Virus record (IMG/VR): IMGVR_UViG_3300045440_000255
Coordinates: 1-22,144 of that record
Length of the DNA: 22,144 nucleotides
Strand: one strand, 5' to 3'
DNA from: a virus
Shown: positions 6,194 through 14,264 of the stretch, in pieces
How positions within the stretch are numbered: position 1 is the stretch's first letter
Layout of the letters: each line of letters begins with the position of its first letter
Translations under genes and position numbers: made by a program
The notes under the pieces: model-generated
The model's database searches: none
Told to the model about the DNA's origin: nothing
What the model saw: the letters and a program-made list of their open reading frames with translations, nothing else

Positions 6194-6427
6194 ATGACAA
6201 ACACACTCATCAAGGCAGTCGCAGCAAACATCATTGTTTCAACAGTTATCGGTACCGCACTCTGGGTAGCGATTGACGTTGCTTCTTTTTACACAGAAAA
6301 CGAATTCACTGGAAAAATGAAAGCATACGATGCACATTTAATCAATTGCATCGGTGCAGCACTAGTTATGGTTGTGGCAACAACAATTTGCAAAATCGCA
6401 ACAAAGGCGCTAGACTCTAAGAACTAA
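6194..6427 (+). CDS. Small two-helix membrane protein
   Basis: A 77-residue protein from ATG 6194 with hydrophobic segments at about residues 8-28 (AVAANIIVSTVIGTALWVAI) and 48-65 (INCIGAALVMVVATTIC), separated by an acidic/polar loop and ending in a lysine-containing tail. An in-frame ATG at 6155 would overlap the previous gene. Neither start has a clear ribosome binding site. Size and topology match small phage membrane proteins such as holins, but no endolysin lies nearby, so the role stays open. Confidence 0.6.
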   Translation: MTNTLIKAVAANIIVSTVIGTALWVAIDVASFYTENEFTGKMKAYDAHLINCIGAALVMVVATTICKIATKALDSKN

Positions 6428-6444
6428 ACAATTAGTGAGGATAA

Positions 6445-6726
6445 ATGTTAGACATTAAAAATTTCGGACCGTGTTTTGTTGCGGTCTCACACTCAAAGCC
6501 AACGTACTCAGAAGACTACTGCTACGGTCCTTTCATGACTGGCATTGAAGCCATCGCATGGATGGACGCTCAGTTCCTTGAAGAGTTCCGCGGAGACTTC
6601 CATGTCGTACAATTGCGCACTCCATCACGTACGCGAACACACGACGACTGGTGGTTGTCAGACGAACATCAAAAACCAGAATTTTTTAACCTTGAATACC
6701 CCGAATACTCGGGCGCAGACTATTAA
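6445..6726 (+). CDS. Hypothetical acidic protein (93 residues)
   Basis: Good ribosome binding site (GTGAGGA) before ATG 6445. It is rich in aromatic and acidic residues (MTGIEAIAWMDAQFLEEFRG and a C-terminal FFNLEYPEYSGADY). The sequence looks like a compact soluble domain. It belongs to the tightly packed run of small genes from 4617. No family recognised. Confidence 0.7.
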   Translation: MLDIKNFGPCFVAVSHSKPTYSEDYCYGPFMTGIEAIAWMDAQFLEEFRGDFHVVQLRTPSRTRTHDDWWLSDEHQKPEFFNLEYPEYSGADY

Positions 6727-6750
6727 AACAACTAAACGATGGGAACAAAT

Positions 6751-7107
6751 ATGACTTCATTTCAAACACGAGTTCTTCAAGCCATGCATGACGGCATGAT
6801 TGAAGGTGACGGGCACACAATTTTTTCGCCCCAATACTACGCACCCCACTTCAGCGAAGAAGAACTTCGTGACGCAGGGCTAATCCAAAACTTCCGCTCC
6901 GACCTTTCCGACCACAAAGGAACAATCTTTGGGAATGACGGAATTGTGCGTGAAGAACTTAAAGACAGCGTGTACAACCTTGATTTTCTTTATTGGGTGC
7001 GTAACGAACTCGGCATTGACGAACCAGTCACCATGATTGGGCGAGGCTCGCAAGCACAACAAATTGTTGGTCAAATTAGACGGGTTGTTTTCCCTCCATC
7101 TGTATAA
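6751..7107 (+). CDS. Hypothetical protein (118 residues)
   Basis: Two in-frame ATGs lie 12 nt apart. The second (6751) has GGGA at a proper distance and is preferred; the first (6739) would add MGTN. The N-terminal helix MTSFQTRVLQAMHDGMIEGDG resembles a short helical domain, followed by an acidic middle (FSEEELRDAGLIQNF) and a C-terminus ending in QAQQIVGQIRRVVFPPSV. No catalytic motif is recognised. Confidence 0.65.
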   Translation: MTSFQTRVLQAMHDGMIEGDGHTIFSPQYYAPHFSEEELRDAGLIQNFRSDLSDHKGTIFGNDGIVREELKDSVYNLDFLYWVRNELGIDEPVTMIGRGSQAQQIVGQIRRVVFPPSV

Positions 7108-7134
7108 TCAACTGCGAAAAGCATCGGGGAAAAT

Positions 7135-7578
7135 GTGGCAGTCAATAAAAAACAGGCACCACAACAAGAGATTCTATCCATTGAGCGAACGGGCTCTTGG
7201 GGCAAAGTAGAATACCGCCATCGTTTAGTGTGCGGTCATACGGAAGTTCGCAAACGACCCAGTTCAGCACCCAAAATTGCTTGCGCCCTATGCGTCATCG
7301 CAAAAGAAAAAGGCGTTGAACTTCAAGCACTTTCAAACACCAAACGCCCTGAGTATGTGCCGCTCCCTGACGTTCACGACATTTTTGTGGATGAAACTAT
7401 TGAGGCGGAGATTTACGCTCAAAAACTGCAAGGTGCACTTTCGTCTGCACTAGGGTGTCCTCCTGATGCGATTGATGTTGTGATGTATGTTGATGACAAC
7501 GGAGATGTATCAATACAGTATGTTCAAGTTTTTCTTGATTTACATACAGCAAAGAAAATATCACGACTTGACATATGA
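7135..7578 (+). CDS. Zinc-knuckle hypothetical protein (147 residues)
   Basis: Starts at GTG 7135, 5-8 nt after GGGGAAAA. In the first half a C-G-H motif (LVCGHTEVRKR, about residues 32-42) and a later C-x2-C (CALC, about 50-53) make a zinc-ribbon-like pair joined by a basic loop. The C-terminal half (AEIYAQKLQGALSSALGCPPDAIDVVMYVDDNGDVSIQYVQV) looks like an alpha/beta domain. The TTGACA of the next promoter lies in its last codons. Function unknown. Confidence 0.7.
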   Translation: MAVNKKQAPQQEILSIERTGSWGKVEYRHRLVCGHTEVRKRPSSAPKIACALCVIAKEKGVELQALSNTKRPEYVPLPDVHDIFVDETIEAEIYAQKLQGALSSALGCPPDAIDVVMYVDDNGDVSIQYVQVFLDLHTAKKISRLDI

Positions 7579-7596
7579 GCAAAAGGATGATAGGCT
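7568..7596 (+). promoter_or_regulatory. Promoter for the winged-helix gene
   Basis: TTGACA (7568-7573) inside the end of the preceding gene, 17-nt spacer, TAGGCT (7591-7596). It lies 33 nt before ATG 7630. The -10 matches only weakly. Confidence 0.45.
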
Positions 7597-7629
7597 GTCA
7601 ACAGACTATTACTAAACCTAGAAGGATTT

Positions 7630-8103
7630 ATGAAAACACCGATACCTATTACAGAAGCCAATCTCCAATACAAAGAGGCGGTCAAGGCACTCATTGAAGA
7701 ATACGGAGATGCATCTCACATTCCGAAAGAACTGTTGTTTCTCATTGGCGAAGAAGCCCGATTCCACTACTGTGTGGATACGCAATCCACTTGGACTCTG
7801 ACCGAAGTGGTTCGCTACTACTCAATTGACAAGCGCGTAGCAGCACTCTTTATCGGTGAGGACAAAGCAACCTCAGCACCAGAGCGCAAACAAAAACGAA
7901 GCGATAAATACTCTGCGATTTTCAACTATGTTGATGAGCATGTATTTGAGCAAGTGACGCCAGCGCAAATTGCAGAAATCGGAAGCGTGTCGCACTCTAC
8001 TGCACTGAAAGTTATTGAATCGCGCCCAGACATTTTTCGTAAAATCAAACGAGGACTGTACGAACTACGTGATGCTCAAGCAGATAGAAAAGCACAAAAA
8101 TAA
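7630..8103 (+). CDS. Winged-helix DNA-binding protein
   Basis: A 157-residue protein; AAGGA before the ATG supports the start. Residues about 93-147 (KYSAIFNYVDEHVFEQVT, then PAQIAEIGSVSHSTALKVIE, then IFRKIKRGLYELRD) form a helix / helix-turn-helix / wing pattern typical of winged-helix DNA-binding domains. The N-terminal 80 residues are alpha-helical and unassigned, perhaps for dimerisation. A basic linker (PERKQKRSDK) joins the two parts. It has its own promoter and sits just before the replication block, so it may regulate that block; this is an inference. Confidence 0.7.
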   Translation: MKTPIPITEANLQYKEAVKALIEEYGDASHIPKELLFLIGEEARFHYCVDTQSTWTLTEVVRYYSIDKRVAALFIGEDKATSAPERKQKRSDKYSAIFNYVDEHVFEQVTPAQIAEIGSVSHSTALKVIESRPDIFRKIKRGLYELRDAQADRKAQK

Positions 8104-8110
8104 TTTCAAT

Positions 8111-8140
8111 TTGAATATTGACACACCCCCTTGGTAGTAT
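8111..8140 (+). promoter_or_regulatory. Candidate promoter for the whiB-thyX-replication block
   Basis: TTGAAT (8111-8116), 18 nt, TAGTAT (8135-8140), located 30 nt before the TTG start of the WhiB gene. A perfect TTGACA at 8119-8124 is also present, but it has no -10 at the usual distance. Confidence 0.45.
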
Positions 8141-8170
8141 CGTGCGAGACAAGAACGACGAGGGGGCAAA

Positions 8171-8491
8171 TTGGAAACAACAACACCGCAAGGTGCATGC
8201 AAAGGATTCCCAACACATTGGTGGTTCCCTGAAATCAACAACAGAGAAACCAAAGTCAATGTTTTGAAAGCAGTAGATATATGCAAGTCGTGTCAACTTG
8301 TCAAACAGTGCTTGGATTACGCATTACGAAACGAGACACACGGCGTATGGGGCGGGATGAAAGAAGTGGAGCGCGAAATTTATAGACGCAAATGTGGCAT
8401 CATGCTCACCCCAGAAGCGAACTCCAGTCAAAGCAATTCAACACGCCGTATACGCCGACGAATGAAGAAAGAAGAAGCAAATGCAGAATGA
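8171..8491 (+). CDS. WhiB-family iron-sulfur transcription regulator
   Basis: A 106-residue protein with the four cysteines of a WhiB [4Fe-4S] site: Cys10, Cys38, Cys41 and Cys47 (C ... C-x2-C-x5-C), followed by the G-V-W-G-G turn (residues 58-62) that packs on the primary sigma factor. The C-terminus is very basic (RRIRRRMKK), as in WhiB DNA-binding tails. WhiB proteins occur in Actinobacteria and their phages. In mycobacteriophage TM4 a WhiB homologue blocks the host WhiB2 and septation and gives superinfection exclusion, so this protein may redirect host transcription. TTG start with GAGGGG 5 nt upstream. It overlaps thyX by 11 nt. Confidence 0.9.
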   Translation: METTTPQGACKGFPTHWWFPEINNRETKVNVLKAVDICKSCQLVKQCLDYALRNETHGVWGGMKEVEREIYRRKCGIMLTPEANSSQSNSTRRIRRRMKKEEANAE

Positions 8492-9173
8492 GTACTTTGA
8501 TATTCATGGTGGCTTCATCCGTTTAGACGGATACATGGCAGACGACCTAAGTGTTGTCAACTCCGCCCGTGTCTCATTCGGACAAGAAACAGAAGAAATG
8601 CGCGATAAAGACATCGGTCTCATCAACTACCTCATGCGCTACAAGCATGGGACACCGTTTGAACACAACTCATTTCGTTTCCACGTTAAATGCCCAATCT
8701 TTGTTGCAAGGGAATGGTTCAGGCATCGCATTGGCTCATTCAACGAATTCTCGGCAAGATACACAGAAATGCCGAATACGTTCTATACGCCGAAAGCGGA
8801 ATCAATACGTCAGCAAACTGGCAAACAAGGGAACTATGAATACACACCAATCTTTGAAACACGCGAAAGAGACGCCAAAGCAGCACAACTCGCAATCACA
8901 GAAGCCAACGCCCGCGCATACTCCACGTATCTATATCTCATCCAGTTGGGTGTTGCAAAAGAACAGGCTCGTCTTGTCCTACCAGTTAACATCTACACCG
9001 AGTTCTACTGGACTGTAAACGCTCGCTCACTGATGAACTTTCTTGAATTACGAACTAGTCCTACGGCACAAGAGGAAATTCGGGAATATGCAGTTGCGGC
9101 AGAAAAAATGTTTCAAGAAGTTATGCCCGAGACATACAAAGCATGGACAGTGAACGGACGCATTTGTCCGTGA
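8481..9173 (+). CDS. thyX: Flavin-dependent thymidylate synthase ThyX
   Basis: A 230-residue protein of normal ThyX length. It carries the ThyX signature RHRIGSFNEFSARY (residues 81-94), in which the RHR and the S-x-R bind FAD/dUMP; CPIFVAREWFRHR precedes it, and QARLVLPVNIYTEFYWTVN and ARSLMNFLELR near the C-terminus complete the active-site pattern. It makes dTMP from dUMP with methylenetetrahydrofolate and FAD, supplying thymidine for phage DNA. It overlaps the WhiB gene by 11 nt and the next gene by 4 nt (GTGA), so all three are probably translated from one mRNA. Confidence 0.95.
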   Translation: MQNEYFDIHGGFIRLDGYMADDLSVVNSARVSFGQETEEMRDKDIGLINYLMRYKHGTPFEHNSFRFHVKCPIFVAREWFRHRIGSFNEFSARYTEMPNTFYTPKAESIRQQTGKQGNYEYTPIFETRERDAKAAQLAITEANARAYSTYLYLIQLGVAKEQARLVLPVNIYTEFYWTVNARSLMNFLELRTSPTAQEEIREYAVAAEKMFQEVMPETYKAWTVNGRICP

Positions 9174-10924
9174 GTAACCGTTCAGCATCACCAGAAGTAG
9201 AATCATTTTTAGCACGCCTAAACGGTGTGCGCGACAACGGTTCTAACTGGTCTGCTCGTTGCCCATGTCGCAATGATGACTCAAACCCATCGCTCTCCAT
9301 AGGTCAAGGAACCGATGGACGAGTTCTCATAACTTGCCATCGTGGAAGTGGATGTTCAGTGGACGAGATTTGTGAAGCAATGAACGTACAGAAAAGTTCA
9401 CTGTTCCCAAAGTCAACTCAGGTTGAAAAACCTAAACGGGAAAAGTTAACACTCATTGCGACTTACAATTATCGTGATGCAGACGGAACATTATTATTCC
9501 AAAAGCAGCGTCTCGTAAACGAGGAAGGTAGAAAAACTTTCCGACAACGCAGACCCAATCCAGATACTGGTGAATGGATATTCAACCTCGGGGAAATTCC
9601 AAAAGTTCTATACAGGCTCCCAGAGATTTTGGTCGCCAAACAAAAAGGCGAAATCATATGGCTCGTAGAGGGAGAAAAAGATGCAGATAACCTTGTTGCT
9701 CTTGGTCTCTGCGCAACCACACCGCCAAACGGTGCAGGCAAATGGCAAGACATTCACACAGAAGCCCTCGCAGGCGCGAACGTATTCATAATTTCAGACA
9801 GAGACGATGTAGGCAAAGAACACGTTGCCTTAGTTAGCGCCCAACTTGAAGCAGCAGGATGCACGGTCGCCTCATTCATTCCGCCCCACGGTCACAAAGA
9901 CGTAAGCGACATGTTGGAGGCTGGGTTAGGTGTAGATGACCTACTTGAGTTTGACGAACCAGCACAGCCAGAACTTGAAGAACATCCACAACAAGAACAA
10001 ATTCCTTTAGAAGTCAAAGACGAATCTGCTTCTGAGATATTGCGCGGAATGGAATCAATCTTTTCCCGAGACGACATCTCGTTAGAACAAAAACTAAACC
10101 GCGCATCGCTGCTACTCAACTCCACGAACCGTCAAGAAATTAGCGACAAGGGACGACTTGTTGTTTGGCAGGATTTTCTAGATGAAGTTGAAAACGATAG
10201 TTACGACTGGGTCATTCCTCAACTTATTGAAAAAGGTGAGCGCGTCATTGTCGTAGCAGCGGAAGGTGTTGGTAAAACAATGCTGGCAAGACAGGTTGGA
10301 TTATGTGCATCAGCAGGTCTACATCCCTTCACAATGTCAAAAATGACCCCTATTCGTACCTTGACAGTTGACCTTGAAAACCCTGAGCGAATTATTCGTC
10401 GTACATCAAAAAACATCATGAGCGCCGCCCTCCACTACGGGCACACGCGCAAAACTGAAGCACATCTACTTATTAAGCCAGCAGGTCTTGACCTATTGAA
10501 GCAGTCAGACAGAGCAATTCTGGAAGAAGCAATTGAAAAAACTAAGCCACAATTGCTCATCATGGGTCCGCTTTACAAATCTTTCGTTGACCCCGGCGGA
10601 CGAACTAGCGAAAGTATCGCTATTGAAGTAGCCAAATATCTGGACACAATCCGCGAAGTTTACGGATGCGCTATGTGGCTAGAACACCACGCTCCCCTCG
10701 GTTCATCTATTGGCGGTCGGGATTTGCGCCCATTTGGTTCTGCTGTATGGTCACGCTGGCCAGAATTTGGTCTATCATTGACACCAGACCCGACTTCAAC
10801 GGAAGGTTACGTATACGACGTAAAGCACTTCCGTGGTGCTCGTGATTTAAGACAATTCCCAACCAAGATGAAAAGAGGAAAAATTTTTCCTTTTGAAGTG
10901 TTGGAATTTATGAAAGTTGACTGA
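9170..10924 (+). CDS. Primase-like TOPRIM / RecA-like ATPase fusion (replicative primase-helicase type)
   Basis: About 584 residues if started at GTG 9170 (4-nt overlap with thyX); ATG 9143 would add 9. Residues below count from 9143. Cys40, Cys42, Cys65 and Cys71 make a CHC2-like zinc site with D-x-NPSLSI between them. A TOPRIM domain follows: LVEGEKDADNL (Glu176, Glu178) and IISDRDDVG (Asp219, Asp221). After an acidic linker comes a RecA-type ATPase: Walker A AAEGVGKT (372-379), DLENPERI, Walker B LLIMGP (471-476) and LEHHAP (513-518). This resembles phage and plasmid proteins that unite primase-type zinc/TOPRIM domains with a RepA-like helicase. No classical DnaB motif H4 was identified, so the helicase role is probable, not certain. 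Confidence 0.85.
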   Translation: MSNRSASPEVESFLARLNGVRDNGSNWSARCPCRNDDSNPSLSIGQGTDGRVLITCHRGSGCSVDEICEAMNVQKSSLFPKSTQVEKPKREKLTLIATYNYRDADGTLLFQKQRLVNEEGRKTFRQRRPNPDTGEWIFNLGEIPKVLYRLPEILVAKQKGEIIWLVEGEKDADNLVALGLCATTPPNGAGKWQDIHTEALAGANVFIISDRDDVGKEHVALVSAQLEAAGCTVASFIPPHGHKDVSDMLEAGLGVDDLLEFDEPAQPELEEHPQQEQIPLEVKDESASEILRGMESIFSRDDISLEQKLNRASLLLNSTNRQEISDKGRLVVWQDFLDEVENDSYDWVIPQLIEKGERVIVVAAEGVGKTMLARQVGLCASAGLHPFTMSKMTPIRTLTVDLENPERIIRRTSKNIMSAALHYGHTRKTEAHLLIKPAGLDLLKQSDRAILEEAIEKTKPQLLIMGPLYKSFVDPGGRTSESIAIEVAKYLDTIREVYGCAMWLEHHAPLGSSIGGRDLRPFGSAVWSRWPEFGLSLTPDPTSTEGYVYDVKHFRGARDLRQFPTKMKRGKIFPFEVLEFMKVD

Positions 10925-11565
10925 TGAACACCTCACAACAGGGGCTAAATAAAGAATTTTTAGCCGAGCGCGATTTACGTATCTTTAAGATGCGCCAAAG
11001 CGGTATCCAGCAAGCGGAAATAGCACGTCGCTTCAACATGACGCCTTCCGCTGTAGGGAACGCAATTCGCCGTCAATTGCAAAAGATGAACAGCGAAGCA
11101 CTTATGGCTTACCCTGAAGTCCTTCGCATGGAACTTGAAAGACTAGACGCTTTGCAATCCGCAATCTGGCCACTCACACAACACCGTCGCGTGAAAATGG
11201 ATGATGGGACAGAAGTTGCTGTTGAACCTGACATGAAAGCGGTTCAAACCGCTCTGTCCATTATGGATAGGCGCTCAAAATTACTTGGCATGGAACAGAA
11301 CAACGTCAACATCCAGATGGATATATCTGGCGGAACAAACCCTGTGCGAGCATCGCTTGCTGGGGTAGAACGCCCAGCAGCACTCAATGCTTTCAACCCA
11401 GAGGAAGAGGTAAAGAAATTGCTTCAAATCATGGGCGATTCAGGAGTTCTTCCTGAGGATACAATAAATCAGTTGTTGGGTAGAACTACGCAAAATCAGC
11501 GTATGCTACAAGCGGCGGAAGACGATGATATGCCCATTGATGCGGAGGTAATTGAAAATGAGTAA
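10924..11565 (+). CDS. Helix-turn-helix protein, small-terminase-like features
   Basis: A 213-residue protein starting at an ATG that overlaps the previous stop by one base (TGATG). The N-terminal domain (about residues 18-55: RIFKMRQSGIQQAEIARRFN, then MTPSAVGNAIRRQLQ) is a homeodomain/sigma-region-4-like helix-turn-helix. The centre contains RRSKLLG (116-122), a motif I associate with phage terminase small subunits, preceded by long helices. The acidic C-terminus is probably disordered. It may be a small terminase subunit or a replication regulator. The absence of a large terminase in the window keeps this open. Confidence 0.7.
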   Translation: MNTSQQGLNKEFLAERDLRIFKMRQSGIQQAEIARRFNMTPSAVGNAIRRQLQKMNSEALMAYPEVLRMELERLDALQSAIWPLTQHRRVKMDDGTEVAVEPDMKAVQTALSIMDRRSKLLGMEQNNVNIQMDISGGTNPVRASLAGVERPAALNAFNPEEEVKKLLQIMGDSGVLPEDTINQLLGRTTQNQRMLQAAEDDDMPIDAEVIENE

Positions 11566-11914
11566 AGAAGAAATTGACAATGTTGAAGCAGCAATGGAAA
11601 AAGTGGCAGAAACCCTTGATTTAACTCGGTCAACAAATACTGGGTCAAAGCAAGGTGAACCCGCAGCGAAGCAAGTGCTCGTCCGTGCCAGCGAGGCAGA
11701 CCATCAACGATGGAAAGACGCAGCAGAAAAGAACGGCGTCTCAATGTCGGAATTTGTGCGCGAATGCTGTAACGCTGCCGCAAACGAAACGCTTGATTGC
11801 CAGCACCCAGTTGAAATGACCAGATTTTACCCTTGGGGAAAAACATGTCTCAAGTGTGGGTACAAAGATTTTACCGAAAAAGCAAAGTCGTATCGCCGTA
11901 GCAATACTCAATAA
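11558..11914 (+). CDS. Ribbon-helix-helix protein with C-terminal zinc ribbon
   Basis: 118 residues from ATG 11558, chosen because GGAGGT lies 8 nt upstream. Residues about 38-77 (KQVLVRASEADHQRWKDAAE, then KNGVSMSEFVRECCN) match a CopG/Arc-type ribbon-helix-helix: one strand, helix, turn, helix. Then Cys81, His83, Cys97 and Cys100 (CQHP ... CLKC) form a putative zinc ribbon. The N-terminal 30 residues are acidic and helical. The stop is 2 nt before the HNH gene. A DNA-binding regulator or nuclease partner is likely from the fold; its target is unknown. Confidence 0.75.
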   Translation: MSKEEIDNVEAAMEKVAETLDLTRSTNTGSKQGEPAAKQVLVRASEADHQRWKDAAEKNGVSMSEFVRECCNAAANETLDCQHPVEMTRFYPWGKTCLKCGYKDFTEKAKSYRRSNTQ

Positions 11915-11916
11915 CG

Positions 11917-12216
11917 ATGCGTTACCGCTCTCCTAAAAAAGAGGCTGAATATCGTCTGCGTCGCCCGCTAGTTGCACGCCTCCTTGAAGAACGCCCATTG
12001 TGTGAAGCATGCCCAGTATTTGCTGTGCACGATGAGAAAACAACATATCGCAGAAACGCCTCCGTAGATGTTCACGAGTTGATTCGGCGCTCACAGGGTG
12101 GTTCTATTTTGGATGAAGAGAACCTTATGTGCGTCTGCAGACCATGCCACACGCGCATAGGCAATAACCCACAGTTAGCATTTGACCTTGGTCTTGCTAA
12201 ACATTCGTGGGAGTAA
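11917..12216 (+). CDS. HNH endonuclease
   Basis: A 99-residue protein typical of compact phage HNH nucleases. The zinc site is Cys29/Cys32 (LCEAC) with Cys74/Cys77 (VCRPC). The HNH residues are His53 (SVDVHELI), Asn69 (DEENL) and His78 (PCHTR). Such enzymes nick or cut DNA, and in many phages they help packaging or homing. It starts 2 nt after the previous stop with no clear ribosome binding site, so translation is probably coupled. It ends 46 nt before the RuvC-like gene. Confidence 0.85.
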   Translation: MRYRSPKKEAEYRLRRPLVARLLEERPLCEACPVFAVHDEKTTYRRNASVDVHELIRRSQGGSILDEENLMCVCRPCHTRIGNNPQLAFDLGLAKHSWE

Positions 12217-12262
12217 CTTCACTTCACTACCGCGATACGAATAGAAGTGTTAGATTTCATGG

Positions 12263-12802
12263 ATGAACATTCTTGGAATTGACCTGTCCTTAACATCTAC
12301 TGGAATATCCGTAAATGGCGAAACTGGAACAATCACCACACAAGCAAAAGGTGCAGAACGCCTATCAATTATTTCACTTGCAATATTGGATGCAATAATT
12401 GATAACAGTATAGAGATTGTTGCTATTGAAGGTTATTCTTTTGCATCGCGTAATAGCCAAGCATTCAGTATTGGTGAACTCGGAGGAGTCGTTCGCACGC
12501 GCTTATGGGAACGCAATATTCCATACGTTGACATTCCCCCAACTTGTCGCGCAAAGTTTGCTACAGGCAGAGGGAACGCAGCGAAAACAGAAGTGATGTC
12601 ATCAATCTCTGCTAAAACTGGAATTATTTTTTCTGGCAAAGGCGCAGACGACATGTGCGACGCATGGATTCTGGAAGAGATGTGCAGAACCGTCATTGGT
12701 GTTTCTGAATACGAATGGTCTGCTACACAATTATCAGCCCTTGACAAAATAGACTGGGAACCGCTAGTATCCCTACACAACAATAAGGAGAACCGTGCGT
12801 AA
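12263..12802 (+). CDS. RuvC-like Holliday junction resolvase
   Basis: A 179-residue protein of the usual RuvC size. It begins MNILGIDLSLTSTGISVNG (Asp7 first catalytic), then IVAIEGYSF (Glu56 second), then GKGADDMCDAW (Asp130 and Asp133, the acidic pair that completes the site). The order and spacing match RuvC-type nucleases of phages, which resolve branched DNA before packaging. An overlapping short frame at 12259 is out of phase. It overlaps the next gene by 8 nt. Confidence 0.88.
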   Translation: MNILGIDLSLTSTGISVNGETGTITTQAKGAERLSIISLAILDAIIDNSIEIVAIEGYSFASRNSQAFSIGELGGVVRTRLWERNIPYVDIPPTCRAKFATGRGNAAKTEVMSSISAKTGIIFSGKGADDMCDAWILEEMCRTVIGVSEYEWSATQLSALDKIDWEPLVSLHNNKENRA

Positions 12803-13136
12803 TAAACCTATTAGCCAAGTTGATATTGAAAATGAACTGGTTCGCCTCATGGACATGCTTGAGGAAGAAACCGAAGCATTTGAAACTTTGGCAGTGGACT
12901 GCGCTAAAAAAGAGGCTTTATACAAATCCAATTGGGCAAAAGAGTATCTTTCAGCGAAAGGCTCAATTCGCGAGCGCGAAGCATGGTCGGATTACAAACT
13001 TTCAGACGAATCATACGACTACAAAATCGCTGAAGCATTAGTTAAATCTAAGCGTGAAAAATTAACATCTTTAAGAACGTCAATTGACGCACTACGCACG
13101 CTCAACGCAAACGTACGTACACAAGTATCAATGTAA
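12795..13136 (+). CDS. Coiled-coil hypothetical protein (113 residues)
   Basis: GTG start with AAGGAG 4 nt upstream, overlapping the end of the RuvC-like gene. It is strongly helical and charged (LVRLMDMLEEETEAFETLAVDC, then YKIAEALVKSKREKLTSLRTSID), resembling the helical accessory proteins often found next to recombination genes in actinophages. No enzyme motif. Function unknown; a recombination/replication role is a guess based on context. Confidence 0.65.
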   Translation: MRNKPISQVDIENELVRLMDMLEEETEAFETLAVDCAKKEALYKSNWAKEYLSAKGSIREREAWSDYKLSDESYDYKIAEALVKSKREKLTSLRTSIDALRTLNANVRTQVSM

Positions 13137-13145
13137 GCAGGAAAA

Positions 13146-13949
13146 ATGAACCACAAGATTCATGAATCAATCGTATCCTTAGCCCGCCCACTAGATGATT
13201 TAGTTCACCTACAAGGCAACCCAAGAATAGGAAACATTGACTCTATTGCAGCGTCATACTCCGAATTTGGGCAAGTACGACCAATCGTTGTACGACCAAA
13301 CTCAGATGGAACAGCAACAGTTATTGCAGGCAACCACCAACTAGAAGCAGCACGTCGCCTCGGATGGACACACATCGCTGTCGTGGAAATGGACGCAGAC
13401 GATTCGCGCGCAATGGCATTCGCACTAGCAGACAACCGCACGAACGAACTAGGGCATACAGACGACAATCTGCTTCACGCAGCAATGGAATACATTATTG
13501 AAGACTACGGAGACCTTCTAGAAGACCTCGGCTGGGACGAATTTGAACTCGCAATGCTTGACCTAGATATGGAACGCGGCGAACTTGCTACACCAGGCGT
13601 CTACGAACAACCAATACTGCGAGACATAGACGAAATAGCAGAATCAACAACATCTCTCCCTTCGTACAACTCGCCACAAAACATTGTTACGACACGGGAA
13701 GAAAACGGTGACGTAACAATCAACGCCGCGCAAGGCACAGACATCAAAACAGCAATCACACAAGGTTCAGGTGCAGTAGGCGCAGGCGGGAACAGTAAAT
13801 CAATCGTTCAATACACCCTCGTATTTGACGATGCAGCACAACAACGCAAATGGTACGACTTCTTACGCTGGCTACGAAGCGACACAGCGGTCGCTGGTGA
13901 AACAACAGCCGAAAAACTTATTGACTTTATTGAACAACACACACCATAG
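13146..13949 (+). CDS. ParB-like N-terminal domain protein
   Basis: 267 residues. The N-terminal ~100 residues carry the ParB/sulfiredoxin-fold core: NPRIGNIDSIAASYSEFGQ (25-43), GQVRPIVVR (42-50), GTATVIAGNHQLEAAR (55-70; the GNHQ replaces the usual G-x-R-R) and ALADNRTNELG (93-103). The middle is acidic and the C-terminus contains a Gly/Ser-rich stretch (about 205-220) followed by a compact domain. No ParA or centromere-like repeats are visible. Phage ParB-like proteins of this type can be nucleases or nucleotide-binding regulators. The Arg loss in the signature means CTP binding should not be assumed. AGGAAAA precedes the ATG. Confidence 0.8.
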   Translation: MNHKIHESIVSLARPLDDLVHLQGNPRIGNIDSIAASYSEFGQVRPIVVRPNSDGTATVIAGNHQLEAARRLGWTHIAVVEMDADDSRAMAFALADNRTNELGHTDDNLLHAAMEYIIEDYGDLLEDLGWDEFELAMLDLDMERGELATPGVYEQPILRDIDEIAESTTSLPSYNSPQNIVTTREENGDVTINAAQGTDIKTAITQGSGAVGAGGNSKSIVQYTLVFDDAAQQRKWYDFLRWLRSDTAVAGETTAEKLIDFIEQHTP

Positions 13950-13957
13950 GAGAAACT

Positions 13958-14239
13958 ATGCCTACACGCGAACAAATAGATTCGGCATTCAAAGCAATGG
14001 ACGAATCAATCCTATTAATGGACGGATTTGATGAAGCATTCATCGGATTCACACGCCCAATGAACCAGCCGACACTCGCTGTTTACTCACACAAAAAAAT
14101 GATAGACACTCTAATGTTTCGTGACGGAATGAATTACGACGACGCAGAAGAATACATTGAATTCAACTGCATCGGTGCATACATCGGCGAGCAAACACCA
14201 ATCATTGTCTTTGATGTTGATGGACCATACTTTGCATAA
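13958..14239 (+). CDS. Conserved small phage protein (93 residues), function unknown
   Basis: Good ribosome binding site (TAGGAGAAACT) before ATG 13958. The sequence MDGFDEAFIGFTRPMNQPTLAVYS, DGMNYDDAEEYIEF, GAYIGEQTPIIV is familiar from many phage genomes as an uncharacterised family of about 90 residues (recognised from memory). It is acidic and soluble. It ends in ...FDVDGPYFA. The -35 of the CoA-transferase promoter (14217) lies in its last codons. Confidence 0.75.
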   Translation: MPTREQIDSAFKAMDESILLMDGFDEAFIGFTRPMNQPTLAVYSHKKMIDTLMFRDGMNYDDAEEYIEFNCIGAYIGEQTPIIVFDVDGPYFA

Positions 14240-14245
14240 TATAGT
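14217..14245 (+). promoter_or_regulatory. Promoter of the CoA-transferase gene
   Basis: TTGATG (14217-14222), 17 nt, TATAGT (14240-14245). Transcription would begin about 14251-14253, leaving a leader of only 12-14 nt before ATG 14265, without a Shine-Dalgarno sequence. Confidence 0.6.
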
Positions 14246-14264
14246 AATAAAATATCCACCACTC

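Noticed and set aside
8551-9018. 155-residue plus-strand frame inside thyX
   Set aside because: Ser/Thr/Gln-rich wrong-frame translation of thyX.
14157-14264. N-terminal extension of the CoA-transferase
   Set aside because: It overlaps a conserved gene and lies mostly upstream of the inferred transcription start; the family's N-terminal motif begins at 14265.
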